Of a stretch of 64,000 nucleotides of DNA, positions 10,401-19,200 are shown in pieces (positions within the stretch are counted from its first letter, which is position 1; each line of letters starts with the position of its first letter). Both the position numbers and the translations under genes were made by a program. The notes beneath the pieces were generated by a model that was given only the letters and a program-made list of their open reading frames with translations, was not told the origin of the DNA and made no database searches. This DNA comes from JAPPOI01 sp028818055. GTDB taxonomy: Bacteria > Pseudomonadota > Alphaproteobacteria > Rhodobacterales > Rhodobacteraceae. Where the stretch lies: assembly GCA_965267405.1 (NCBI GenBank), contig OZ253954.1, positions 2,914,001 through 2,978,000 of the forward strand, written 5' to 3'.

Positions 10401-10899
10401 CGAGAGGATACTGCTCCGGCAAACCGACTGATCTGAACACTATTCCAAGAAGAGCGAGGCGTACGCTGCCGCTGGCACCAGCCCCCAGCGTCCCGGAAGC
10501 TGCATGAAGGCCGCCATAGCGACGAGACTGGACCGTCAATTCCTTAAGGTGATCGCGAACCTCTTGAGGTAGGTCTGCTATGCCTCGCGCTGTCGCGCCG
10601 TCGTCAAAAGTTGTGTCCATCCAAAGTGCGCGCAGCATCTTCACCATGTGTGATTTACCAGATCCGTAGAAGCCGCTGACCCAAACAGCAGGTTGCTGCG
10701 CCTGATCAATGTTTTTCAGATAAGTATCAAGGATATGCGCCATACCTGAGCCATATTGCCCGTCGCATACAAAGGTCTCGAGCTCATAACGCAGAACATC
10801 TCTAGCGAGAGACGACGTGCCATCATTGACGTTGGCGACGCCTTCGTTGACGAGTTTACGGGCGGATGGGTCTTGCCGATAGAGCGAGCGGAGTTTCAT
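7456..10899 (-). CDS. brxC: BrxC, large P-loop ATPase of BREX
   Basis: 1,147 residues. BrxC (PglY-like) is the large AAA+ ATPase of the BREX core. The Walker A motif GFYGSGKS lies at 76-83 and a Walker B LVVLDE at 261-266, followed by QQF. The protein opens with the conserved N-terminus SLYRQDPSARKLVNEGVANV. Later parts are helical and rich in charged residues. It sits 14 bases downstream of brxB and 9 upstream of pglX, so it belongs to the same transcription unit. Length is close to that of other type I BrxC proteins (about 1,200). Confidence 0.93.
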   Translation of the reverse strand: MKLRSLYRQDPSARKLVNEGVANVNDGTSSLARDVLRYELETFVCDGQYGSGMAHILDTYLKNIDQAQQPAVWVSGFYGSGKSHMVKMLRALWMDTTFDDGATARGIADLPQEVRDHLKELTVQSRRYGGLHAASGTLGAGASGSVRLALLGIVFRSVGLPEQYPLARFVMWLRKEGIEDRVRAHIEAGGLDWEEELANFYVAEGLHAALVEAKPQLFASSNSMVDALQNTYPNVQDVSNQEMISAIRAAISRENKLPLTLVVLDEVQQFIGTSGDRAIEVQEMVEAVVKDESLGGKLTFVGTGQTAVTGTPTLAKLQGRFTIRIELSDTDVDAVVRQVILAKTTEASPKIEAMMQENLGEISRHLSGTSIGHRQDDVAFFAQDYPILPVRRRFWEAANRVLDASGTDSQLRNQLSLIHKAIRESADKDVGFSVPADFLYFDGADKLLQARILPRKLHEKTMSWMHGSEDEKLTARACGVVFLINKISSSNSEIGIKATIDTIADLLVEDLPTGSSGLRSKLPKLLDVCDLIMRVGDEYRIQTEESSAWNDEFLSQKATLANQSHRIEAERDDLIRKKFGALVGRVSLLHGNSKVTRDVSAIFDPTLPPDANKRIYVWIRDGWATDDNSVRADARQAGNQSPTVFVFIPRRSADDLRNNILEFKAASATLDKRGAPDTPEGKEARGAMETIRQVAEAKINELVLEAMSGARVFQGGGNELTGDGLQATVTEAAANSLTRLYPQFAVADNTGWSKVYDNAHKGAPDALKAVGHEGEPEKNAVCKAVLSFIAGGKKGTDIRDHFEGPPFGWSRDAVDGALLALLVSGLIRAEDEQHRACDAKKLERKSIGKASFIVEATTISTPQRIQIRKVLQKVGLTAKQGEELSSIPQFVQNVTDLANRAGGDAPKPKTPELSLIDDIRRASGNEQLLSIYNSRDELTSSIDAWTLQANEIDTRWPSWETLRRLAERANGLTDADVLRTQVQAIEDQRQLLADPDPMKPLVASFTQMLRDELNRLVEAYKQQHEAGMAKLKADDNWQKLQPDQRNRLLAEQKLTNSDMPEVKVGSSAEVLQTLQTLTLSAFEDRVKSLSSRFNEVQTQAAEMMEPTAKTIHLPSRTLKSEADLEAWLDETRNDLAAALAQGPVIIR

Positions 10900-10913
10900 T
10901 TAGGGTCTCTTTC

Positions 10914-11465
10914 TCAGAAAGTTTTGTCAGCTGTTATGGGCACGGCGAGGTAATTCCAGCCATCGTAGCCATCGAGAAGCCGGTAGTTATTGTCTTCGTA
11001 GCTTCCGGGGAAAAATACTACGAGCCTGCCAGAAACCATGGGGGCCAAGCGGTCCACGACATCTTTGACTTTTACAAATCCAAACAAACTGCCAACGCCA
11101 GAAATCGCGATAACAAATTTCTGAGGCGGCTTTAGCTCCGATATTCGGCGCTCAAAATCTTTCGCAAGGTGATCTAGATACTTAGGGTATATTGTCGCCA
11201 GCAAGTCTGGTTTTTCAAAATATGATTTTGCATATCGCTGTGATGTCAACCACTCAGCGAATGTGTCCGTAAGATCGTGCAGGTACCAATCGTGGCCGGC
11301 TTGTCGAGAAGCGAGCTCGAACTCATCAATTTTGGTCCTCAGCGCGCGCTCCTCAGTCTCGTGATAGACACAAAAGATTACCCGCTGCGCCGCAGCGGCG
11401 TCATCTCGCCACGGTACCGAGATGAACTGGGAGTAGGATCTAGTTAGGCGCTTTACTCGGCTCAT
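10914..11465 (-). CDS. brxB: BrxB (DUF1788 family)
   Basis: 183 residues from the ATG at 11465. An in-frame GTG three codons earlier (11474) is possible but less likely, because an AGGGAG Shine-Dalgarno lies 8 bases before the ATG and the stop of brxA overlaps it as TGATG. BrxB is a small conserved BREX protein of unknown biochemical role. The segment VIAISGVGSLFGFVKVKDVV and the ending NYLAVPITADKTF are typical of DUF1788. It sits in the canonical second position of the operon. Confidence 0.92.
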   Translation of the reverse strand: MSRVKRLTRSYSQFISVPWRDDAAAAQRVIFCVYHETEERALRTKIDEFELASRQAGHDWYLHDLTDTFAEWLTSQRYAKSYFEKPDLLATIYPKYLDHLAKDFERRISELKPPQKFVIAISGVGSLFGFVKVKDVVDRLAPMVSGRLVVFFPGSYEDNNYRLLDGYDGWNYLAVPITADKTF

Positions 11466-12262
11466 CACAGCCACTCCCTATCGGTATGTTTTTGAAGACT
11501 TGGGAATGAAACCTCGAAAACATCGCCGATATGGTTGACGCTAATCCATCCTTTTTGTGCCGCTTGTTGTGCTAACTCAAGCGACCGCTCTGCGCTGCAG
11601 TCTAGAAGCTTAGCGTGGGGGCTGCCAAAAAGTGAAAGCCCTCTTAAGCCCGCCAGGTGCCCCAGAAAAACAGCATACGCGGCGTTTCCCGGCGTTGGAT
11701 CTGCCCTGCGGCGGATTTTCACGGCACGACCGGAAAGGTGCCCAGCCTTTGTCCAAGACGAGTTTAGATTTTGTGCTGTTGATTTTAACGTCGCTACGCT
11801 GAATCGGTTCGGAAAAACAGTTTCAATGTGCGTTTCCATTGACTCGCGTGAAATGGTAGTTCCTTCGGGCGTCGAGAGAATAAAAGGGGCAGACGATCTT
11901 AAAAGGGCATCCCGCGCGTACGCACACTGAAGTGCAAGCAGCGCTTGACCGTCGACTTCTCGCTCCCAAAAAAATCTCAGACCGCGAAAAACCAACAAGC
12001 TGGGGTCAAGTCCGTACAGGTCGGCAAGGTGCCGATATGTCAGCATTCGTGTTTTGGCAGATCTCTTTCCAAGTGCATTTTGTTCAATAATCGCCATTCG
12101 GTATTGATCACGTGCAGCAAAAGGGTCTTGGACCACTTCAAAAAGCCTTTGGAGTTCGTCGACCATGATTGTGCGAGAGGCGTGCGCACCGCCTGCTTCA
12201 CCACTAAACCCGTAGATCTGGAGGTTCGCCTCCTTGTTGTATGCGTCAGATCCGTTATTCAT
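11465..12262 (-). CDS. brxA: BrxA (DUF1819 family)
   Basis: 265 residues. BrxA is a small all-helical DNA-binding protein (NusB-like fold known from structural work on the family) and is the first core gene of type I BREX. Recognition rests on length, its position immediately before brxB, and segments such as RMLTYRHLADLYGLDPSLLVFRGLRFFW. Its ATG lies inside the end of the upstream regulator gene (ATGAATAA overlap of 8 bases), so regulator and system are probably made from one message. Confidence 0.88.
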   Translation of the reverse strand: MNNGSDAYNKEANLQIYGFSGEAGGAHASRTIMVDELQRLFEVVQDPFAARDQYRMAIIEQNALGKRSAKTRMLTYRHLADLYGLDPSLLVFRGLRFFWEREVDGQALLALQCAYARDALLRSSAPFILSTPEGTTISRESMETHIETVFPNRFSVATLKSTAQNLNSSWTKAGHLSGRAVKIRRRADPTPGNAAYAVFLGHLAGLRGLSLFGSPHAKLLDCSAERSLELAQQAAQKGWISVNHIGDVFEVSFPSLQKHTDREWL

Positions 12263-13136
12263 TGTGAATGCCTGTGACGTATGGGTTGAGTAAAACGATC
12301 TGTTGATCTTGCGGTTTCCTGGCGCCTGGATCGGTATCGAGTCCCAAACGTTTCAGAGCATAGTAGAGCAGAGCGCGTCGAACCTTGATTTTCGCCCTGC
12401 CATCGCGCATCCCATAGTCAAGCGCGATCACCTTCTTCTGGTTCTCGGAGAGTTCAGGGTGAGGGGCAATCTCAAGCGTGACGTGCTCTTGCCAATCCGC
12501 ATCGGCTGCATCCGTGGCTCCGCTGGCTTCTACTCCGCGCGTCTTGATGATGCGCGAAAGCAAAAAGTCCTTGAAGGCCTCGTCAGTCTTGCAGAAGGCC
12601 CGGGTGTGCCACCGAAAGCCATCGAACCCAATGGCGTGGGGCGCGATCCACCGCCAGCTCGGTTCCGGGCGCGAGAGGGACTGATACTTCACCTCGATCG
12701 CTTCAGAGCGGCGGATTGCACCGACAACCGATCGCAGTGTCACGGGGTTAACACCACGGGCCGGAGTGGGCGCGGCGTCATAGGCTGGTAGTTCAGCAAT
12801 CCATGCGTCGTCGCTGTCCATGAGACCGTCAGCCAGAGATCGAAGCTGTGCGAGGTAGCGGCTAGCATCTGGTTTCAGGAACTGAGCAGCATAATCGGGA
12901 CCTCGGACGTACGTCCGCGCACTCTTGTCGTAGACCATGTTGTCCGGAGCCAGACCGATATAGCGGTTCAGATCGGCGGACGCCTGGTTCACCGATAGTC
13001 CAAACTGCTCCATCAAATCGCTGCGGTTCACATGCCCCTCCCAAAACAATCGGAACTCAATGAACTCGAGGCGCTGCGCGACTCCCCAACGAAGCTCCGA
13101 TTTTTCGCTGCTCAACTCGCCCTCCCATCGCTCCAT
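12255..13136 (-). CDS. brxR: WYL-domain transcriptional regulator of the BREX operon (BrxR-like)
   Basis: 293 residues from the ATG at 13136 (295 from a GTG at 13142). Neither start has a recognisable Shine-Dalgarno. An N-terminal winged helix (about 20-75, with HVNRSDLMEQFGLSVNQASADLNRYI) is followed by a WYL domain (about 125-200, with IEVKYQSLSRPEPSWRWIAPHAIGFDGFRWHTRAF) and a WCX-like C-terminus. BrxR proteins bind DNA upstream of BREX genes and repress or modulate them. Here the gene overlaps brxA, and 60 bases separate it from the vWA gene upstream. It contains no methyltransferase or nuclease motif. Confidence 0.85.
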   Translation of the reverse strand: MERWEGELSSEKSELRWGVAQRLEFIEFRLFWEGHVNRSDLMEQFGLSVNQASADLNRYIGLAPDNMVYDKSARTYVRGPDYAAQFLKPDASRYLAQLRSLADGLMDSDDAWIAELPAYDAAPTPARGVNPVTLRSVVGAIRRSEAIEVKYQSLSRPEPSWRWIAPHAIGFDGFRWHTRAFCKTDEAFKDFLLSRIIKTRGVEASGATDAADADWQEHVTLEIAPHPELSENQKKVIALDYGMRDGRAKIKVRRALLYYALKRLGLDTDPGARKPQDQQIVLLNPYVTGIHNE

Positions 13137-13202
13137 ACGCACGAAAACTATGCGCGCACAATTATTGGGCTCACGCTACGATAGCCGCGAAATCCTGAGT
13201 AT

Positions 13203-14513
13203 TCAATCGGATTTCAGTCGTTTTCCGCGCTCAGATTTTCGACGAAGATACGCAGGCTTACTGGCTTCTAGTCGGGGCTCATAGGAGGCAAATGCTTCGG
13301 CTCGATCTGTCAAACGAGCGTTCAAGCGGCTTGCGCTGTACATTGCCTCTTTCGAAAACCGTGCACGTTCACGCCGCTTGGCATAGCGTTCAAGGGCCTC
13401 AACATTGGAGCGCAGCCAAGGGCTTTCCTTGGCGATGTCCCTTGCCTTCGCAATCACCTCGTCGACCTGGTCCCATTCGCCGCGCTCGGCATGGCTGCGT
13501 GCAGTTTCTTGCAGGTCAGAGATCAGGAGCTCTGTTACTCGGGCCGAGACAGTCTTGTTTGCCGCGACCGCGGCGAATGCAGCATCGTCAAGTGCGGGCA
13601 CGGCAAGCATGGGATGTTGCATGGAATGCAGCTGGCCATCCTTGTCTGCGTATTCGAGCTCACAAGAAAGAAGTGGCGTGGAAGAGTTCAACATGTGCTT
13701 CGGAACGAAAACGCGGAATAGTGCCCAGACGTCGCCGCCCTCTGCGAGGTCAGGCAGCGCCCAGCCGGCTTTTCGCTGATGGAGCTTGTTGACGAGTTCA
13801 ATCTCGACACCTTCCGCTGCAGTCGCCCTCAGGGTAAGTCGTGTGGCGAGCGTGTTCAGCATCAGGTCGAACTCCTCTCCAAAGGAATCGGAGAGGTCTT
13901 TTGCACTTTCGCCGTAATAGGACTGGCCGAGCCCAGCTTTGGCCATGGCGACCATGAGCTCTTCGTTGAAATGATGTCCCAGGCCGTAGGTCGATGTCGT
14001 GATCCCGGCTTCAGCCATTTTTGCGCATTGATCAACGATTGTCGCCACATCTGTAAGCCCGACATTGGCGTTACCGTCTGAGAGCAGCAAAACCCGATTG
14101 ATCCCGTTGCTTAGCTGGTTCTTTGCGACCTGTTCAGCGGCAAGTAGCCAGCCGTCGTGCAAGGCTGTTGTCCCACCTCCGGAAATGCATCGGATACGTT
14201 CCTGGATAGCGTGCGGGTCAGTCACCGGAGAAGAGGGCACCACGATCTCTGCGTCATTGTCATAGGTGATGATCGCAACGCGATCGGTGGGGGACATGCG
14301 TTCGACTATCGCGATCGCACACTTTTTGGCTTCAGCAAGGGGTGGTCCACTCATGGAACCAGACCGATCGATGGCAATCGCGACATTGAGGGGCTTGCGA
14401 TCGTGCGACGGGCTAGGCTCTGCTTCGGCCGACGCGCGAAACAGAACATGAGTTTCGTTATCAAAGCCCTGCAGAAGGGACGGTTTGAGTGGGATGAGCT
14501 CGAGGTTGATCAT
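13203..14513 (-). CDS. von Willebrand factor A (vWA) domain protein upstream of BREX
   Basis: 436 residues. The MIDAS metal-binding motif DxSxS is intact (D49, S51, S53, in AIDRSGSMSG), with further MIDAS elements in the GGGTTALHDGW and LLLSDGNAN segments. The vWA fold spans roughly residues 40-220. The remainder is a beta-rich region and a basic C-terminus with no family I recognise. There is no signal peptide, so the protein is likely cytoplasmic. A good Shine-Dalgarno (AAGGA, 6 bases) precedes the ATG. vWA proteins usually act as scaffolds or partners of AAA+ ATPases. Its co-orientation with BREX, 60 bases before the regulator, suggests an accessory or sensor role; that is inference. Confidence 0.8.
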   Translation of the reverse strand: MINLELIPLKPSLLQGFDNETHVLFRASAEAEPSPSHDRKPLNVAIAIDRSGSMSGPPLAEAKKCAIAIVERMSPTDRVAIITYDNDAEIVVPSSPVTDPHAIQERIRCISGGGTTALHDGWLLAAEQVAKNQLSNGINRVLLLSDGNANVGLTDVATIVDQCAKMAEAGITTSTYGLGHHFNEELMVAMAKAGLGQSYYGESAKDLSDSFGEEFDLMLNTLATRLTLRATAAEGVEIELVNKLHQRKAGWALPDLAEGGDVWALFRVFVPKHMLNSSTPLLSCELEYADKDGQLHSMQHPMLAVPALDDAAFAAVAANKTVSARVTELLISDLQETARSHAERGEWDQVDEVIAKARDIAKESPWLRSNVEALERYAKRRERARFSKEAMYSASRLNARLTDRAEAFASYEPRLEASKPAYLRRKSERGKRLKSD

Positions 14514-14560
14514 GTCGTATTCCTTCTAGCTGGTTAGTCGTTGGCAAAGGGCCTCCAGCA

Positions 14561-14577
14561 CGATGACATCGTCATCG
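14561..14577. promoter_or_regulatory. Inverted repeat upstream of the vWA gene
   Basis: CGATGAC-ATC-GTCATCG, perfect 7-base arms with a 3-base spacer, about 50 bases before the vWA start and downstream of the MerR-like gene. It contains the 8-mer ATGACATC, which also occurs in the region before the MerR-like gene. It is a candidate operator for that regulator. No -10/-35 pair was assigned. Confidence 0.45.
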
Positions 14578-14660
14578 CGTTGAATATTGTGCCGAGGCAT
14601 TCAGTTCGTGGTTGGAGCGGGTGCCGCTAAAGCGCCCGTTTGTGCTGGGTGAGCATTACA

Positions 14661-15368
14661 TCAGTACCTCCCCCCAATATTTGTCCGGTCCAGAAGGGCA
14701 GCCTTTACGGCTTCGCCGATCTCTTCGATGTCGTCGCGTGTTAAGTCGTTCAGCCGATCCTGGTCGATCAAAAGGACGATCCAGGATGCCAGTTGGAAAG
14801 CCGTCATATCTTGGCGGATGACACTAAAGAGGCTCTGGTCAAATTCCTTCAGTGCATGCCTGTACTTATCGGTTTTCTTGAAATCGCGCAGGCGAGCGCG
14901 GTTCTGCAGGTCGCGACGCGAACGCGCGGAAAACAGGTCGGTGTCCGGAGCAGACATCATGGCGCGCGGCGCCACGTCATGGATTGCTTCTTCCCGCATG
15001 ACTGGCTCTCGAAACGACCGGATCAAGTCGAGGGCTTCGGTTGTCTGATCTTGGCCTGGAATGAGGGCGCGTATTTCCTCGAAGGAGGATCGTGAAAAAT
15101 CGTCCGCAATCTTGCTTAGCGGCCACCCATCAGAAACAAGCCGCCGGCAGGCTAGGAACTCTACCAAGTGACGGAAGTCATACCGCGCTTCTTTGCCGAC
15201 CCGTTCTGGCTTAGACATGATGCCGCGCGCAACGTAGTCACGGATGAGGCGCGGGTTTGGGCGTGGTTCCGTCCCTACCTCATCCATTTCTGCCGTGTAC
15301 TTCGCGGCCAGAGCAGCAAGATCATCGATTGATCCTTGCCATTGTTCATCCATGTCGTCCAAGTGCAT
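14661..15368 (-). CDS. MerR-like helix-turn-helix regulator
   Basis: 235 residues from the ATG at 15368. Upstream ATGs at 15434 and 15437 would add 22-23 residues (giving 258), but they overlap a palindrome that looks like an operator; no start has a strong Shine-Dalgarno. The first ~75 residues contain a MerR-type winged helix (NPRLIRDYVARGIMSKPERVGKEARYDFRHLVEFLACRRLVSDGWPLSKI). The long helical C-terminus (to GEAVKAALLDRTNIGGRY) could be a dimerisation or effector region. The gene is followed after 147 bases by the vWA gene and probably controls it. No metal- or drug-binding signature was seen. Confidence 0.7.
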   Translation of the reverse strand: MHLDDMDEQWQGSIDDLAALAAKYTAEMDEVGTEPRPNPRLIRDYVARGIMSKPERVGKEARYDFRHLVEFLACRRLVSDGWPLSKIADDFSRSSFEEIRALIPGQDQTTEALDLIRSFREPVMREEAIHDVAPRAMMSAPDTDLFSARSRRDLQNRARLRDFKKTDKYRHALKEFDQSLFSVIRQDMTAFQLASWIVLLIDQDRLNDLTRDDIEEIGEAVKAALLDRTNIGGRY

Positions 15369-15386
15369 TCGCTTACCAAATTTGTT

Positions 15387-15435
15387 AATGACATTGATGG
15401 ATGTAATAAAGTGGTCAAAAAATGTCAATGACATC
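15387..15435. promoter_or_regulatory. Candidate operator of the MerR-like regulator
   Basis: Two related elements lie just before the MerR-like gene: AATGACATT (15387-15395) and the perfect 13-base palindrome ATGTCAATGACAT (15422-15434). The 8-mer ATGACATC at 15428-15435 recurs in the inverted repeat before the vWA gene (14563-14570). This suggests auto-regulation and control of the vWA-BREX side by the same protein. Confidence 0.4.
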
Positions 15436-15485
15436 ATTTAATGAAACTATGGTGGTCGGCCGAACTTGGCCGTCGGGTGATCACC

Positions 15486-16202
15486 TCAAGGCACGACGGG
15501 GTAGAAGGGTTTACCCCAATCTTCATTGGGATTGTCCATCATAATGTCGACGAATGCAGGCATAAGAAACCCAAGGATTTCAGCGCCGTCTTGAACCTGA
15601 GACCGGTTGACACTGCTGTTCCAGGTTGAGCCACCGTGAACAAGTTGGTTGCGTAGGACGTAGAGGCGATCAAACACAAAACTCAGGACCCTCGCTGTGT
15701 CTCCAGCCTGAAAAGCCTGTGCGAAGGATCTTGCGGAGGCTTTGAATCTGTCCTCCCAATCGTCGAATCCATCGATCCCGTTGTGGTGCTGCCAAAACGG
15801 ATTGAACACATAACGGTTTTCCATGAGCATCCGTACTGGACCTGAAAACCGCTGCCAAAGCGCCTGGTAGATCCGCCTATCCTTGTCGAGTTGGTCTAGC
15901 TTTCCAAAAAAATCCACGAAAGCTGCACGTTCTCCCGGTGCTATCGACTGAAATTCTTGTTCGTCTGCATAGGCCGCGTTGAAAGCAATCCAAAGAAATA
16001 TGAAACGCGCGTCATCATCATCGACGCAGGCTTCACCACGCCCGATCCAACTGATCGCGCGATGGACGCGTAATCCCATGGTTTCAGGGAAGCCATCGCG
16101 AATGGCACGTTGTTTGGTTTTTAATGCGGCGTGGTCGATGGCTTTTGTCATTGGCGAGCCCGGCTCCCGAGATTTCTTTGATTTAACAATGCTATTCCCC
16201 AT
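15486..16202 (-). CDS. HEPN-domain protein (possibly Apea-like)
   Basis: 238 residues, or 221 if translation begins at the internal ATG at 16151; neither start has a clear ribosome site. The C-terminal helical part contains RNQLVHGGSTW, with R184 and H189 forming the RX4H motif of HEPN ribonucleases. The region around it (FDRLYVLRNQLVHGG) resembles Apea-like HEPN domains. HEPN proteins in defence loci often act as RNases or toxins. No cognate MNT antitoxin gene is adjacent. It is divergent from the helicase gene (50 bases apart) and co-oriented with the BREX block. Function is inferred from motif and location only. Confidence 0.65.
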   Translation of the reverse strand: MGNSIVKSKKSREPGSPMTKAIDHAALKTKQRAIRDGFPETMGLRVHRAISWIGRGEACVDDDDARFIFLWIAFNAAYADEQEFQSIAPGERAAFVDFFGKLDQLDKDRRIYQALWQRFSGPVRMLMENRYVFNPFWQHHNGIDGFDDWEDRFKASARSFAQAFQAGDTARVLSFVFDRLYVLRNQLVHGGSTWNSSVNRSQVQDGAEILGFLMPAFVDIMMDNPNEDWGKPFYPVVP

Positions 16203-16252
16203 AATGTGAGCTGTCGACGAGACAATTTCGGGGGCAAAGGGTTCACAGGCAG

Positions 16253-19200
16253 GTGCGGAAGTTCAAAAGCCATTTATTGTTTTCAGCGTCGGATTTGATG
16301 CGTTTCACGGGCTGTGCACACGCAACGGCTCTTGATCTCATGTATTTGCGCGGCGAAGGACCTAAGCCTGGCGTGGATACTGAGGATGCCATGCTTCTTC
16401 AAAAGCAGGGCGACGCACATGAGATGGCGCATCTCGAAAACCTCAAGGACGCTGGGCGCACCGTGATGGAAATCGAGCGTGGTGATCTTGGCGCAAACGC
16501 CGAGGCCACGCGCGCGGCGCTTGCCGCTGGTCCGGATGTTGTGTTTCAGGGCGCTTTTTTATCTGGCAATTGGGGCGGCTGGTCTGACTTCCTGGAGCGT
16601 GTCGAGACGCCATCCGAACTCGGACCGTTCAGCTATGAAGTCGCAGATACCAAACTGAAACGTCGCGCTGACCCCAAACATGTGCTCCAGCTGGTCCTGT
16701 ACTCTGATCTGTTGGCGGAAGTTCAAGGAATGGCGCCTGAGTTCGCCCATGTGGAATTGGGGGATGGCACCCGCGCAACGCTGCGCCTGGCGGATTACAC
16801 GGCTTATGCGCGAATGGCGCGTGAACGGCTGGAAGCTTTCGTCGATGATCCGCAGCCGACACGCCCGATCCCATGTACAGATTGTGGCCTGTGTCGGTGG
16901 TCCGATCACTGCGAAGGCGTTTGGCAGGCCGAAGACAGCTTATTCAATGTCGCAAACATCAGTCGTGGTCAGGTCAAGAAACTGGAGTCCGCGGGCGTTG
17001 ATACATTGGAAGCGCTATCGAAACTGAATCACCCAATCCGTGGCATGGCCGAAAACACACAGGCCCGTTTGATCACGCAGGCCCGCCTGCAGCAGGCCCG
17101 CAAAATAGGGGAGCCTGATTTCGAACTGCGTACAGCCGAGCCAGGCAAGGGATTCGACCTTTTGCCAGAACCCCAGCCCGGCGACCTGTTCTATGACATC
17201 GAAGGCGATCCGCATTACGAGGGCGGTCTCGAATACCTACATGGCATCTGGTTTGATGGGCAATTCCAGGCATTCTGGGCCCATGATCATGATGCCGAAG
17301 CGCGGGCATTGTCTGATCTGTTGGCGTTCTTTCGTGCGCGGATCACGCAATACCCCGCAGCGCGTATCTATCATTACGCGCCCTACGAGATCACCGCGCT
17401 CAAGCGCCTGACCACCAAATACGGGATCGGTGAGGCTTTCCTTGACCGGCTGTTGAGGGAACGGCGCTTCGTAGATCTGTTCGCCGTAGTGCGGGGCGGG
17501 TTGATTGGGTCGGAGACGAACTATTCCATCAAGTCGATGGAGGCCTTCTACGACCGCAAACGGGACGGCGAGGTCAAGACGGCAGGTGGCTCGGTCGTGG
17601 CCTATGAGCGCTGGCGCGAAACCCAGGACCAGCAGATTTTGGATGAGATTGAGGATTACAACCGCGTCGACTGTATCTCGACTGAAGAATTACGGGACTG
17701 GCTGGTTGGCATCCGGCCTGATGGCCCCTGGCCGACACTTGCTCCGGATGCCGGAGATAAAGAGGCCGAAGAGGATGCCGATACGCGGGCTTTGCGGAGC
17801 CTGCTGGCAGGGTCCGGCTTGTCCGAGACGCGGCAGGAAATGCTGTTTAACCTCGGCGTCTTTCACAGCCGCGAGGTGAAGCCCGCTCAATGGGCCGTAT
17901 TCGACAGCGCAGCCAAGGACGAAGATGATCTACTCGACGATCTAGATGCACTTGGAGGGCTCGAGGCAACGGGTCCAGTCGAGCCCGTGAAGCGATCCTT
18001 CGCGCGCAGCTACACCTATCCTGAACAGGAGACAAAACTGCGGGGGGGTAAGAGGGCGACAGTCCCAGTTTTTGGTGGTCCACCCACAACTGTCGGGATT
18101 GAAGCCATGGATCGCCGCGCCCGCCAAGTCACAGTCAAAGCAGGTCCGGGAAAAGCCGAACTTCTAGCGGATCAGCTGACGCTGCATCCGGACTGGCCGA
18201 TAAAGACAGGCGTCATTGCAGGTGCTTTACGTGATGTGATCGCCGATCAATGTGGCGCGCGCCGGTACACTGCCGTGGATGATCTGCTGTCGCGCACTGC
18301 TCCGCGTCTGCGCAATGGTCCAAAGGGTGATCTTCTGGGCGGGGCAGACCCCGTAGTGGGCACCATTGCCGTGGTAAATGACATGGATGGAACGGTCCTA
18401 CCGATCCAGGGGCCGCCCGGTACCGGTAAGACCTATGTCAGCGCCCGCGCGATACTGTCTCTTGTCCGGAAAGGGCACCGCGTCGGAGTTGCTTCGAACA
18501 GTCACGAGGCGATCCGCAATGTTCTAATGGGCTGTCTTCTCGCCCTCGACGATGAAGATCCTGACATCACGTTGGAAAATGTCGAACTGGCGCACAAGGT
18601 CGGCGGCGTTGATGATGGTTACGCAGATGGATTTTCGGGCATCACCCGCGCTCAGTCGAACGACGACCCTGCCTTAGCTCATGCCCGTGTCGTAGGTGGC
18701 ACGGCCTGGTTCTTTTCTCGCGACGAAAATGTTCAGGCGTTTGATTGGCTGTTCGTGGACGAGGCCGGCCAGGTCGGATTGGCTAACATGGCCGCTATGG
18801 GGCGTGCTGCACGAAACATCGTGCTTGTGGGCGACCCACGCCAGTTGCCGCAGGTCGTCCAGGGGGCGCATCCCGAGCCTGCGAACCTGTCGTGCCTGGA
18901 TTGGATGCTGGGGGAGCATGCGACCGTCCCAGCCGACCGAGGCATCTTCCTTCCCACATCTCGACGCATGAATCCCGATGTCTGCCGGTTTATCTCGGAG
19001 CAAATCTATGAAGGCCGCTTAACCAGTCACCCCGATACGGCCAACCAGCGCGTGACAGGGACGGCTCTCCCCGAAACCGGAGCTTTCTGGGTGCCGGTGC
19101 CGCATGAGGGCAATGCCCAGATCGCACAGGAGGAAGTCGTGGCTGTTGGCAAAACCGTCAACGAGCTACTCTGCGGAAGTTGGACGGAGCAGGACGGTAG

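Noticed and set aside
1..13136. BREX types II or III
   Set aside because: The order brxA-brxB-brxC-pglX-pglZ-brxL with a Lon-like last gene is type I; no PglW kinase, brxD or brxHI is seen in the window.
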